64,000 bases of DNA from Polychytrium aggregatum (lineage: Eukaryota; Chytridiomycota; Chytridiomycetes; Polychytriales), in NCBI RefSeq assembly GCF_025602895.1, contig NW_026516357.1, positions 27,313-91,312 of the forward strand, written 5' to 3'. The notes below the pieces were generated by a model. That model had not been told where the DNA came from. It worked only from the letters and a program-made list of their open reading frames with translations, and searched no databases. A program made the translations under genes and the position numbers. Of this stretch, positions 9,215 to 18,360 are shown piece by piece. Each line of letters starts with the position of its first letter. Position 1 is the first letter of the stretch.

Positions 9215-10168
9215 ATGGCTGAGCCTGCTGCACCCCCGGCAGATCTCAATGCGTACCTGGCGCGCATGGAGGAGCGTATGAACGCCCTCATGACCCAGAA
9301 CGCTGCTCTCCATCGTCAGATCCAAGATCTGCAAGCTCCCGCCGCCGCTCCCCGCCAGGTCTACCAGGTGAACAAGCCCAAGGAGTTCCTAGGTTCCCGC
9401 GATGAAACGACGGCCTTCCTCGCCCAGTGCCACCTGGTTTTCCTCGCCGATCCTGCCTTCTTCGCGCCCGAGCGCCAGAAGGTCCTGTACGCCACCTCCT
9501 TCCTCCGCGGTGAAGCCTTCAAGTGGTACGAGGCCGCCTTCTACATGGCCAACCGCTTCCCGGCTTCCTTCGCGGATTTTGAAGTTGCCCTCAAGTCGAC
9601 CTTCGGTGAGGACACGGCCTCCTCGCAAGATAAGGCCTTGAACGACCTCAAGCGCTTGGTCCAGCTCAAGTCCTGCCAAGCCTTCGCCACCCGCTTCGTC
9701 CAGCTCGCCGCCCGCGTCCAGACTGATGAACCCACCAAGATGCACTTCTTCAAGGAGGGTTTGAAGTCTGAGGTCAAGTTCCACCTCATCGGTCTCCGCC
9801 CCGCTCCCGCTTCCCTGCCTGAGTTGATCAAGGCAGCGGTCGAGTACGACGATGCCCTCCATCGTCTCAAGGTCTCCTCCCGTTCCCAACCTCCTCCTCC
9901 TTCTTCTCGCTCTGCTCCCCATCACCACCATTCTCCCGCGCATGTTTCTTCTTCCTCCTCTTCTGCACCCACTCCCATGGACCTTGACTCTGTCTCGGTC
10001 CGCCCTGCTAAGCTCTCCGACGTCGAGAAAAAGCGACGTCGTGAGCAGGGTCTCTGCCTGTACTGCGGGGAAAAGTCTTGTCCCGGCAGTCGCGATGTTC
10101 AGCAGTGCCCGGTTCTGGTCAAACGGAACTCGGGAAATGCTCACAGCCGAGCAGCACCTCGCAAGTAA
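9215..10168 (+). CDS. Gag polyprotein of gypsy B1
   Basis: 317 residues from ATG 9215, 71 nt after the LTR. A short coiled-coil (ARMEERMNALMTQNAALHRQ) is followed by a retrotransposon capsid domain (about residues 60-210, with FLAQCHLVF and FKWYEAA), a Pro/Ser/His-rich linker and a Cys cluster at the C-terminus. The cluster is odd. CLYCGEKSC then C nine residues later lacks the usual His of CX2CX4HX4C, whereas families A and C keep it. The stop at 10166-10168 sits in the loop of a perfect 8-bp hairpin, with a GGGAAAT -1 frameshift heptamer at 10132-10138, so a fraction of ribosomes should continue into pol. Confidence 0.92.
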   Translation: MAEPAAPPADLNAYLARMEERMNALMTQNAALHRQIQDLQAPAAAPRQVYQVNKPKEFLGSRDETTAFLAQCHLVFLADPAFFAPERQKVLYATSFLRGEAFKWYEAAFYMANRFPASFADFEVALKSTFGEDTASSQDKALNDLKRLVQLKSCQAFATRFVQLAARVQTDEPTKMHFFKEGLKSEVKFHLIGLRPAPASLPELIKAAVEYDDALHRLKVSSRSQPPPPSSRSAPHHHHSPAHVSSSSSSAPTPMDLDSVSVRPAKLSDVEKKRRREQGLCLYCGEKSCPGSRDVQQCPVLVKRNSGNAHSRAAPRK

Positions 10169-10176
10169 GCGAGGTG
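10132..10176 (+). promoter_or_regulatory. Candidate -1 ribosomal frameshift signal, gypsy B1
   Basis: Heptamer G GGA AAT (10132-10138) is in the gag frame. A 16-nt spacer is followed by stem CACCTCGC/GCGAGGTG (10155-10162 with 10169-10176), whose 6-nt loop ends in the gag TAA. The pol frame is -1 relative to gag, as required. The spacer is longer than the usual 5-9 nt. Confidence 0.6.
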
Positions 10177-13100
10177 GTCTGTTCGGCGATACGAACATCT
10201 TCCCCCTCTGACTCGTCACTATCGGACGATAAGCTTCTTCTTCCGGCCACTCTTATCGTCATGAGTCTTTCTGGCCCGGTCTCCATCTCCCTTTCTGTTT
10301 TTATTGATGATGGATGTTCCGCTCTTGCCCTCATTGATCCTGCCTTTGCCGATCTCCATAAACTCTCTCTTATCCCTCTTTCTACTCCTTACTCCGTTTC
10401 CCTTGCTGATGGTTCTTCGGCCGGTTTCATTCGTTTCCAAACCGCGCCTTTGACTCTGACCATTGGTTCCCACACCGAGTCGATTTCTTTTCTTGTGACT
10501 CGACTCTCCACCACTCCCATCACTCTTGGTCTTCCCTGGATGCGCTTGCATAATCCAGTTGTTAATTGGAAGTCCCTCTCCCTTTCATTCTCCGATCCCT
10601 CTTGCCTTGCTGATGGACACATCCTCGCGGATGTCTCTGCTTCTTCCTTGGACACTCCGTCCGCTTCCGGCTCCTCGCCTCCCCCTTCGGGCACTTCGCC
10701 TTTGACTCCTCCTCCCTCCGGTCCTTCCCTTACACCGGTTCCCTCCTTTGGCACTTCGCCTTCCCTTTCTTCCCGCCTTGACTCTGCTTCGCTTTCTGAA
10801 GAGCCAACGGCTTTATCTTCACCCGACATTGAGCTCGTTAATGCGGCGAGTCTTCTCCGTCTTGCACGGGAAGACAAGCTCGACATTTTCGCTGCCCAAA
10901 TGGATATCCGTCCTCCTTCGCCGGAGACGTATCCTACGGTGTCGATAAGGTCCGTGCTCACGACGAAGGTGTATGCCGAGTCTGGCACCCCTGTTGACTC
11001 TCGAGGCGTCCCACTCAAATACAATGAGTTTGGCGACGTTTTCAGCCTCAAGTCTGACCCTCCTTCTTCCTTGCCTCCTCATCGTCCGTATGACTTGTCC
11101 ATTGAGTTTGTACGGACCGAGGATGGAAAGGAACCTCGTTTGCCAAAGCCGGGGAAAGTCTATCCTTTGTCCCCGGCCGAGGAATCTGCTCTTTCGGAGT
11201 ATCTGACCAACGCCCTCGCACGTGGTTGGATCTCCAAATCCTCTTCTCCCGTTGGTGCTCCCTGCTTCTTCGTGAAGAAGCCCAATGGTGGTCTTCGCCT
11301 TTGCGTCGACTACCGAGGCCTCAATGCCATCACGAAGAAGAACCGTTACCCACTTCCCCTCTTCCAGGATCTTCTGGATAAACTTTCTTCTGCCCGCGTC
11401 TTCTCACACCTCGACCTTCCTGATGCTTACCACTTGGTTCGTGTCAAGAAGGGCGATGAGTGGAAGACTGCTTTTGTTTGCAAATCTGGCTCATTTGAGT
11501 ACAATGTTATCCCCTTTGGTCTTTCGAATGCCCCCGCTGCTTTTCAGTTTTTTATGAACGACATCTTCTCGGACCTCCTTGGTGTCTGTGTTGTCATTTA
11601 TCTTGACGACATCCTGATCTTCTCAAAAGATCCCCAGGAGCATGAGGAGCATGTTAAGCTTGTTCTCTCTCGCCTTCGTGAACACTCCCTTAAGGTCAAT
11701 CCGGCCAAGTGTTCTTTTGACCTTTCTGAAGTTGACTTTCTCGGCATGATCATTTCTGCCGATGGCATCAAAATGGACCCTGCCAAGGTCGAGGCCGTTT
11801 CCCTTTGGCCTGTTCCCTCTTCTGCTCGCGATATCCAAGTCTTTATTGGTTTCGCAAACTTTTACCGCCGCTTCGTCAAGGACTTTTCCGCACTTGCTCG
11901 TCCTTTGACTTCCCTCACTACCAAATCCTCCACCTTCTCTTGGTCTCCCGAGGCCCAAGAGGCTTTTGATTCTCTTAAACTTTCCTTCACTTCCGCACCT
12001 ATTCTTCGATACTTTGATTTCTCTAAACCCGCTGTCATCGAGCCCGATGCTTCTGACTTTGCTTTGGGTGCCGTCCTTTCTCAGTTTGACCCTGACGGCG
12101 CTCTTCACCCCGTTGCTTTTCACTCTCGGCAATTCCGTCCCGCCGAGGTGAATTATGACACTCACGACAAAGAGCTCCTCGCCATTGTCGATTCCTTTAC
12201 CGCCTGGCGTCATTACTTGATGGCTGCCGACCCTGATATTCCCACTCTTGTTTTCTCTGATCATCAGAACCTTACCCGGTTCACTGCCGCTTCTCAACTT
12301 TCTCGCCGCCAGTTCCGGTGGGCCCAATTCCTTTCTGACTTTGCTTTTCGCATTTACCACCGCCCTGGTCGTCTCAACACCAAAGCCGATGCTCTCAGTC
12401 GCCGTTCTGACTTTGAGATAAAGCCTGGTGACTCCCTCCACTCCACCAACTTCCTTCAGCTGTTCGAGTCTATTTCTCTCGACAGCATCACTGTTATCGG
12501 CTCGAATCCCGACTTTCTTTCCGAGATTCGAGCTGCCACCCTTTCTTGTTCCCTCCTTTCTGACTTTAACGCCAAACGTCTTGATGGCGATTACTCCTTC
12601 CGTGACGGTCTCCTTTACTTTAAAGACCTGATCGTTATCCCTTCCCCCGAGCTCCAGCTCAAAGTGTTTGAGCAACGTCACTGCTCCGCTGCCGCTGGTC
12701 ACTTTGGTCTTGCCAAGACCGTTGAGCTCGTCTCCCGGGACTTTCACTGGCCCCGGCTTCGTAAGTCTGTGCGTCGCTTCATTGCTAATTGTGAAGCGTG
12801 CCAGCGAGCCAAGCCGTCCCGTCACTCCCCTTATGGTTTACTTCACCCTCTCCCCGTTCCTTCCGAACGTTGGTGGGACCTGTCGATGGACTTCATCACG
12901 GATCTCCCACCTTCGAACGGCTTTGACTCCATCTTCGTGGTTAAGGACCGCCTGTCCAAACAAGCACACTTTGTGCCCACCACGAAGACGGTTACAGGCG
13001 AGCAAACCGCCGAACTCTTCCTCTCCCACATCTTCCGCTTGCATGGTTGTCCCCGGTCTATTGTTTCGGACCGAGGAACTCAGTTTACTTCGGCCTTCTG

Positions 13101-13956
13101 GAGGCGCTTCAATGAGCTTCTGAAGACGAAGATTTCCCTTTCTTCTGCCTTCCACCCCGAGACCGACGGTTCGACCGAGGTTCTCAACCAGGTCATCGAG
13201 CAGTATTTGCGTATCCATTGCAATTACCTGCAAGACGACTGGACCCTTCACCTTCCCCTTGCCGAGTTCACTTACAACAACTCGGAAAACACCTCCACTG
13301 GCATGACTCCCTTCTTTGCAGTCCATGGCCATCACCCCATTTTCGATCCCTCTATCATTCGTGATCCCTCTGTTGTGCCCTCTGCCGAAGAACGTGTCGA
13401 CCGACTTCAGACCGTTCTCGAGGATCTCAAGGCCAACCTCCGGGTTGCCCAAGAGTCCTACACTGTGCAGGCCAACAAATCCCGTCTCCCCACTCCCGAC
13501 ATCTCCGTTGGCGACCTCGTTTTTCTGGATCGTCGCCACATTCGCACCCTTCGTCCCTCCAACAAGCTTGACCAGAAAAAGCTTGGCCCCTTTAAAGTTC
13601 TTCGCCGCATCAACCCCGTTGCCTTTGAGCTTAAACTCCCTTCCACACTTAAAGTTCACCCCGTTTTCCATGTATCCCTCCTTGAACCCCGAACGAAGGA
13701 CATTGTTCCCGAGTTCACCCAACCAGAACCACCTCCCATTCTTGTTAACTCCCAGGAAGAGTTTGAGGTCGAGACTGTTCTCGATTCTCGGCTCTTCCGT
13801 GGTCGCTTACAGTACTTGGTTCAGTGGAAGGGCTATTCCGAGACTGACCGGTCTTGGGAGCCCGCTGCCAATGTTTCCCACGCCACTGACCTTGTTGCTG
13901 ACTTCCACCTTCGCTATCCCTCAAAGCCGAAGGCGACGCCCGGAGTTCGTCGCTAA
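10138..13956 (+). CDS. Pol polyprotein of gypsy B1 (protease, RT, RNase H, integrase, chromodomain)
   Basis: Open from 10078 in the -1 frame; I place the fused start at the frameshift site. The first in-frame ATG comes later and is probably unused. Order of domains: an aspartic-protease-like region (FIDDGCSALALID, with DDG where DSG or DTG is usual), reverse transcriptase with CVDYRGLNAITKKNRYPLP and YLDDILIFSK, RNase H with EPDASDFALGAVLS, integrase with a HHCC zinc finger (HCSAAAGHFG...CEACQ) and DDE residues (MDFITDLP, SDRGTQFTS, HPETDGSTEVLN), and a C-terminal chromodomain (LQYLVQWKGYSETDRSWEP). The chromodomain places it among the chromoviruses, which target heterochromatin in fungi and plants. 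No inactivating change is seen. Confidence 0.94.
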   Translation, partial: CSQPSSTSQVSEVVCSAIRTSSPSDSSLSDDKLLLPATLIVMSLSGPVSISLSVFIDDGCSALALIDPAFADLHKLSLIPLSTPYSVSLADGSSAGFIRFQTAPLTLTIGSHTESISFLVTRLSTTPITLGLPWMRLHNPVVNWKSLSLSFSDPSCLADGHILADVSASSLDTPSASGSSPPPSGTSPLTPPPSGPSLTPVPSFGTSPSLSSRLDSASLSEEPTALSSPDIELVNAASLLRLAREDKLDIFAAQMDIRPPSPETYPTVSIRSVLTTKVYAESGTPVDSRGVPLKYNEFGDVFSLKSDPPSSLPPHRPYDLSIEFVRTEDGKEPRLPKPGKVYPLSPAEESALSEYLTNALARGWISKSSSPVGAPCFFVKKPNGGLRLCVDYRGLNAITKKNRYPLPLFQDLLDKLSSARVFSHLDLPDAYHLVRVKKGDEWKTAFVCKSGSFEYNVIPFGLSNAPAAFQFFMNDIFSDLLGVCVVIYLDDILIFSKDPQEHEEHVKLVLSRLREHSLKVNPAKCSFDLSEVDFLGMIISADGIKMDPAKVEAVSLWPVPSSARDIQVFIGFANFYRRFVKDFSALARPLTSLTTKSSTFSWSPEAQEAFDSLKLSFTSAPILRYFDFSKPAVIEPDASDFALGAVLSQFDPDGALHPVAFHSRQFRPAEVNYDTHDKELLAIVDSFTAWRHYLMAADPDIPTLVFSDHQNLTRFTAASQLSRRQFRWAQFLSDFAFRIYHRPGRLNTKADALSRRSDFEIKPGDSLHSTNFLQLFESISLDSITVIGSNPDFLSEIRAATLSCSLLSDFNAKRLDGDYSFRDGLLYFKDLIVIPSPELQLKVFEQRHCSAAAGHFGLAKTVELVSRDFHWPRLRKSVRRFIANCEACQRAKPSRHSPYGLLHPLPVPSERWWDLSMDFITDLPPSNGFDSIFVVKDRLSKQAHFVPTTKTVTGEQTAELFLSHIFRLHGCPRSIVSDRGTQFTSAFWRRFNELLKTKISLSSAFHPETDGSTEVLNQVIEQYLRIHCNYLQDDWTLHLPLAEFTYNNSENTSTGMTPFFAVHGHHPIFDPSIIRDPSVVPSAEERVDRLQTVLEDLKANLRVAQESYTVQANKSRLPTPDISVGDLVFLDRRHIRTLRPSNKLDQKKLGPFKVLRRINPVAFELKLPSTLKVHPVFHVSLLEPRTKDIVPEFTQPEPPPILVNSQEEFEVETVLDSRLFRGRLQYLVQWKGYSETDRSWEPAANVSHATDLVADFHLRYPSKPKATPGVRR

Positions 13957-13968
13957 GGAAGGGGATGA

Positions 13969-14759
13969 TGTTAGGGATAGCTCCTGCTTGTTCTCCACTT
14001 TGACTGCCCACTTGGCTGTTCTTTTGCCTTTCTGTTTGTTTGTGTGTAGCCTTGCAGTTCCCCTCCAATTTTCCGCCCTTTGCCTGTCTTTTCCGCTCCT
14101 TCCGCACTTCCGTTTTCCCGCGCTGCTCCGCTTCCTTTGTCTTCTCCGCACGCGCCGGTTTGTTTGTGCACGCGCCTTGCTGCGATTGGTTGCAATTCGG
14201 CTGCCGGTCATGTGTCCCCCCACCGGTGACTCATGACCTGCCTGACCGCCCCAAACCTTCGCCTATCTCGCATGCATTTGCCCCAACCTTATACTTGACC
14301 AATCCGCTTCTTGGACGTTGAGTCACATTGCTTCGCCTTTGCACGTTTCTCCTGCCAGGTGCTTCGCTTTTGCTTGCGCCTCTCTCGCTTTGGTTCTCTG
14401 CCTGTCTCGGTGGTCCTTCTCGGCCCTCGTTCATGCATCGCCCCCTTCGCCCTGCTCAATCGCCCACTTTTCCCTCCCTTGGCCGCCCTTCGCTGCCAAG
14501 TCCGGACTTGTCTATAAATAGCCTGACCCCCGCGATGTGTAGTCGAACCTCAGCGTTCAAAATAGGACTAAATAAAGTGCCTTCTACTTTATTCTCTGAG
14601 TGTTCCTCACGTCTCATTTCGAGACTAGTCTTATCTTGAACGGATCTTTGCTTCCCTCGCTCCCTCTCCGAGTCCACTTCGGACTTTACCCTTGCCTTCC
14701 CTGAGCTCACTTCGAGCTCACTTCTTCTTTTGCCGTTGAGTCCCCTTCGGACTCTAACA
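13969..14759 (+). repeat. 3' LTR of gypsy B1
   Basis: 791 bp, matching the 5' LTR wherever I compared. It is followed directly by the second GTCGC target copy (14760-14764). Confidence 0.95.
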
Positions 14760-14764
14760 GTCGC

Positions 14765-16076
14765 TCTCAATGCAGTGGCCATCTCCAACTCATCTGGTGG
14801 GGGTAGCCAGGTCAAGACGGGCAAGGGTGCACCGATGAAGATGCTCTTTGGATCACAGAACCTGATGATCACCGCCAATCTGGGTTTCGCACAGTGGGAC
14901 ACCAGCACTCCATCCACCGACGGTCAATTGAATGCAAACACTTATAGCATCGTGAATGTGATCCCACTGCCGAATGGTATGCAGGTGGTGACGGCGCAGC
15001 CCTTTGTGCTCCAGCGCGGTGATTATGTGGTTCTGAATGGTGTGTGGACACGCCCTCCACTCTACACTCTGCAGAACCCAAACGGCCAGTTCCAGGTGAC
15101 AGAGGTCATTGACCGATACAACTTTACAGTGAGTGCCTACATCTCGTATTTTGACTCGGGGTTGACCTTCCAGGGGTTTCCCTATGTGGGTACGCAGTAT
15201 CTGACGATGAGCAATGTGTCCCATGGATTTCAGCAGGGCATCCGCATCTACTCTGCCGGGGGGAATCTGGTATCCATCCAGACCATCATCGACCACTCGT
15301 TTACGGTGGGGCAGACCGTGTATATCTACAACAGCGATTGCGTGCCGTCTCTCGACACCAACACCGGCAATCATAATGGCTACGTCGTGGTTGCGGTGCC
15401 GGCAAACGACATTGTGACGATCGATATCAAGCAGCCACTGCAGCAGCCAGGCACGACATGCAGCTTTCAGTACAATACAAACTTTACACTCTATGACATC
15501 ACGCCGTCGCTTGGGTTTGGATACTACGATCTCAACAACTCCAGCTTCGACGTGGCGCAGTTGATCGACCCGACCACGCTCTTGTTCCAGACCAACACCG
15601 GGTTCTCGGAATACAGCAGCACGACGACACTGGTGGCGAGCCAGTTCCGGATCTCGAGTATGACGCTGGGCTGGAAGACCACAGTGAGTAATATCCCGGA
15701 TTCATATCCGCTATCGTTTATGGGAAATCCCGTTCCCGCGGCTTTCACCAAACCCCATGCGGCCATCCATCTGGCTGGCGAGTTTTACTGCTTCCTGTGC
15801 TCGCCGCAGATCGGGCAGATGCGCACCACCCGGAATATCAAGGATATCTTGGCCAAGATCCAGCTCACGGAGAACCCGGGTGTGGTGATCTTCAATTCGT
15901 TCGTGAGCACGCCCTTGATCCCAGACACACCCATTGCCCGCATCGACTATTTTGATTTCTACATGTATGCCCCGACGGGCTATTTATTGAACTTTAACGG
16001 CCTGGACTACTCCTTCACGATCAAGATCACGGAGACGATCGAGACGAGTGCCGAGCTCCCCCCACTCAATGCATGA
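14765..16076 (+). pseudogene. NCLDV virion structural protein, 3' part (split by gypsy B1)
   Basis: Continuation of the gene begun at 7523, in frame after removal of the retrotransposon and one GTCGC. About 437 codons, rich in Tyr, Thr, Asn and Gly and with alternating hydrophobic residues, as in beta-rich capsid-associated proteins. Near the C-terminus are segments such as FYCFLCSPQIGQMRTT and NPGVVIFNSFVS, and it ends with FTIKITETIETS before a short tail. An open frame entering from the LTR at 14730 would supply an artificial start. The stop (16074-16076) is one base from the stop of the convergent RNase III gene, typical of compact viral genomes. Confidence 0.75.
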
Positions 16077-16077
16077 T

Positions 16078-16977
16078 TCAAAAGTGCCTGGGTATGTTGA
16101 AATTGACCAGCGCGATCTTGGAGGCCCGTTGCTCGGCCGTGATCTTTTTACCAGACTTTCCCATTCCAACAATGACTTGCTTGGAATGAGCATTGATCTT
16201 GAAGTCTCGCCGGATCTGCTGGTCGTAGGAGAGGACGTTTTGCGGGAGCTGGTCGCGGAACTGGGCGTCCACTAGGACCAGCCGCACAAACATCATGCAG
16301 TACTCGGACTCGACTTCGACGTATTTCGGATTGTGCCAGCGACGGGACTGGAAGAAGCGCTGCAGGATGTCCTTGTGGTTGTTGTTGTTCTGGATCAGGT
16401 ATGAAAAGTCGACGAGGTTCTCGATGATGTTGATGATAAATCGCCGGGCATAGCGGAACCCCTCTTCCATTCCCCAGGTGGCGATGATGGCCCCGACAAA
16501 GGCCTCAAAGGCGTCTTCTTGGATGCGCGACGAGCTGTATCCGTTGGGCAGCTCGATGAAGCGAGCGAGCTGCAGATACCGCGCAAACTGGCACAGGGCC
16601 GAGGAGCACACGATGCGAGTGCGCATCTTGGTCAGGAAGCCCTCCTGCTCGTAAGGGAAGCGCTCAAAGAGATATGCACCGACAGTGGCGGTGAGGATGC
16701 CGTCGCCGAGGTACTCGAGGCGCTCGTTGTGCTGCAGAGCCGGTGTTGCTGCAGCTGAATCGCTGGACGACCGAGTGCGGCTGCTGCATCGGCTTTCGTC
16801 GGGTGTGGGTGAAGGGCAGCCGCTGTTGCTTCCGCCGACGGTGGGTTTCTTGAACACAAAGGCCTGCTGGAAATGCACCAGATCGGTTGGGCATTTGAGC
16901 GACATACCGCCGTCCCCGATCGGACCAAAGCGGTTCAGAATAGACTCGATTGCATGATGGGTGAGCAGATGTGACAT
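16078..16977 (-). CDS. RNase III-like endoribonuclease (viral type)
   Basis: 299 residues from ATG 16977 (MSHLLTHH). An upstream in-frame ATG at 17037 would add 20 residues, but it lies upstream of the T6-C tract. The RNase III signature NERLEYLGDGILTATVGAYL (about residue 90) gives the acidic metal-binding residues, and a second acidic patch appears in EDAFEAFVGAII (about residue 160). The C-terminal half (RRWHNPKYVEVESEYCMMF) resembles a double-stranded-RNA-binding fold and ends in a Lys-rich tail. An insert between the N-terminal helix and the signature is rich in Ser and Gly. RNase III genes occur in several giant-virus families, where they may process viral RNA or blunt RNA silencing; the role here is inference. 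Divergent from the capsid gene. Confidence 0.88.
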   Translation of the reverse strand: MSHLLTHHAIESILNRFGPIGDGGMSLKCPTDLVHFQQAFVFKKPTVGGSNSGCPSPTPDESRCSSRTRSSSDSAAATPALQHNERLEYLGDGILTATVGAYLFERFPYEQEGFLTKMRTRIVCSSALCQFARYLQLARFIELPNGYSSSRIQEDAFEAFVGAIIATWGMEEGFRYARRFIINIIENLVDFSYLIQNNNNHKDILQRFFQSRRWHNPKYVEVESEYCMMFVRLVLVDAQFRDQLPQNVLSYDQQIRRDFKINAHSKQVIVGMGKSGKKITAEQRASKIALVNFNIPRHF

Positions 16978-16995
16978 GGCAATGGGTATCGAATA

Positions 16996-17002
16996 GAAAA
17001 AA
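16996..17002 (-). promoter_or_regulatory. T6-C tract before RNase III
   Basis: On the minus strand TTTTTTCTATTC lies 19 nt before the chosen ATG. It belongs to the recurring T-run/C motif seen before many viral genes in this window. Confidence 0.45.
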
Positions 17003-17062
17003 TGACAGGACAGAATGAGACCCCTCCCCGTGGACACAGCGAGTACTGCCGATACAATTCTA

Positions 17063-17085
17063 TTTTTTTTTCTTGGCTATATAGT
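17063..17085 (+). promoter_or_regulatory. Candidate promoter of the major capsid gene
   Basis: Nine T then CTTGGCTATATAGTAG, about 30-50 nt before the capsid ATG. The upstream gene points away, so the T-run cannot be its terminator. It resembles the Fanzor promoter tract at 4546-4566. Confidence 0.55.
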
Positions 17086-17112
17086 AGCCACGAACGCATC
17101 TAGAAACACGAA

Positions 17113-18360
17113 ATGTCTGGAGGAGGATTGTTGCAACTTGTCGCCTTTGGTGCCCAGGACATGTACCTGACCGGCAACCCCCAGATCACTTTCTTCAATG
17201 CCGTCTACCGCCGCCACACCAACTTTGCCATGGAGTCCATGGAGCAGACCTTCTCGGGCACTGCTGATTTCGGCCGCAAGGTCTCGTGCCTGGTTGCCCG
17301 CAACGGCGATCTGATCCACAAGTCGTATCTGCAGGTCACCCTGCCCCAGCTCACCGGCAATGCCTCGCAGTCCGGCGGTGCATCGGGCCCGCAGACCGTC
17401 TGCTGGACCAACAACATTGGCCACGTCATGATCGACAACATGACCGTCGAGATTGGCGGTTCCATCATTGACCAGCACTACGGCCAGTGGCTCACGATCT
17501 ACTCTGAGCTGACCATGCCCGAGGAGAAGGTCCACGGCTACAACGTCATGATCGGCAACACCGATGTTCTCACCACCAAGGCCACCACCATCCCTCAGAC
17601 CGATATCTACGTCCCCCTGATCTTCTGGTTCAACCGCAACCCTGGCCTGGCCCTGCCTCTGATTGCCCTGACCTACCACGAGGTCAAGATCAACATCCAG
17701 TTCGTCCCCATCCGCAACCTGTACATCACCTCGGACAACACCCCTCTCCAGAACGAGCCCTCGATGGTCGACTCGACCCTGTACATTGACTACATCTTCC
17801 TGGACCAGGACGAGCGTCGCATGATGTCGCAGCAGAACCACGAGTATCTGATTGAGCAGCTGCAGTTCCAGGGCGCCGAGTCCTTCAACAACTCGGCCGT
17901 CCGCCAGAAGCTCAACTTTTCGCACCCGTGCAAGGAGCTGGTCTGGGTCATCCAGATGGACGACAATGTCCTCAACCAGGCCAACCGCTGGACCGACTTT
18001 ACCACCTCGGGCACCAACTCCTCGCTGTACTGGCAGGGCGACGATCCGCTGGTCGATGCCAAGATCCAGCTCAACACCCACGACCGTATCACCACCCGCA
18101 CTGCTCCCTACTGGAACCTGATCCAGCCCTACAACCACCACACCCGCATCCCCTCGACCGGCATCTACCTGTACTCGTTCGCGCTCAAGCCCGAAGAGCA
18201 CCAGCCCTCTGGATCGATCAACATGTCGCGTATCGAGGGCACCACCCTGCAGATGACCCTCGCCACCGGCACCTCCTCTGTCCGCTCGTACGTCTATGCC
18301 GTTAACTATAACGTGCTGCGTGTTACTAGCGGACTTGGGGGATTGGCATATTCAAACTAG
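17113..18360 (+). CDS. NCLDV major capsid protein (double jelly roll)
   Basis: 415 residues. The N-terminus SGGGLLQLVAFGAQDMYL and the following TGNPQITFFNAVYRRHTNF are hallmark sequences of giant-virus major capsid proteins, which form the trimeric capsomers of icosahedral shells. Further family features are DLIHKSYLQV, the segment around NMTVEIGGSIIDQHYGQW, the middle run NLYITSDN, and the C-terminal SYVYAVNYNVLRVTSGLGGL. The length is slightly below many family members (440-500 residues). Codon usage is strongly biased to C- and G-ending codons, more than in neighbouring genes, as expected for a highly expressed protein. The reading frame is intact, unlike the neighbouring virion gene. It is the strongest single argument for viral origin of this segment. 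Confidence 0.96.
   Translation: MSGGGLLQLVAFGAQDMYLTGNPQITFFNAVYRRHTNFAMESMEQTFSGTADFGRKVSCLVARNGDLIHKSYLQVTLPQLTGNASQSGGASGPQTVCWTNNIGHVMIDNMTVEIGGSIIDQHYGQWLTIYSELTMPEEKVHGYNVMIGNTDVLTTKATTIPQTDIYVPLIFWFNRNPGLALPLIALTYHEVKINIQFVPIRNLYITSDNTPLQNEPSMVDSTLYIDYIFLDQDERRMMSQQNHEYLIEQLQFQGAESFNNSAVRQKLNFSHPCKELVWVIQMDDNVLNQANRWTDFTTSGTNSSLYWQGDDPLVDAKIQLNTHDRITTRTAPYWNLIQPYNHHTRIPSTGIYLYSFALKPEEHQPSGSINMSRIEGTTLQMTLATGTSSVRSYVYAVNYNVLRVTSGLGGLAYSN

Larger units (their letters stand above)
8353..14759 (+). mobile_element. Complete Ty3/gypsy chromovirus B1 inside a virion-protein gene
   Basis: 6407 bp with two 791-bp LTRs that look identical where compared, 5-bp target duplications, gag, and a single long pol with protease, reverse transcriptase, RNase H, integrase and C-terminal chromodomain. 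LTR ends are TGTTAG...CTAACA. Matching LTRs and intact frames indicate a very recent insertion. A second copy of the family is at 57105-63510. Confidence 0.97.

Noticed and set aside
11623-12825. 400- and 294-codon minus-strand frames opposite gypsy B pol (also 12838-13722, 60375-61577 and 61590-62474)
   Set aside because: They mirror the conserved RT, RNase H and integrase codons on the other strand and have no features of their own.
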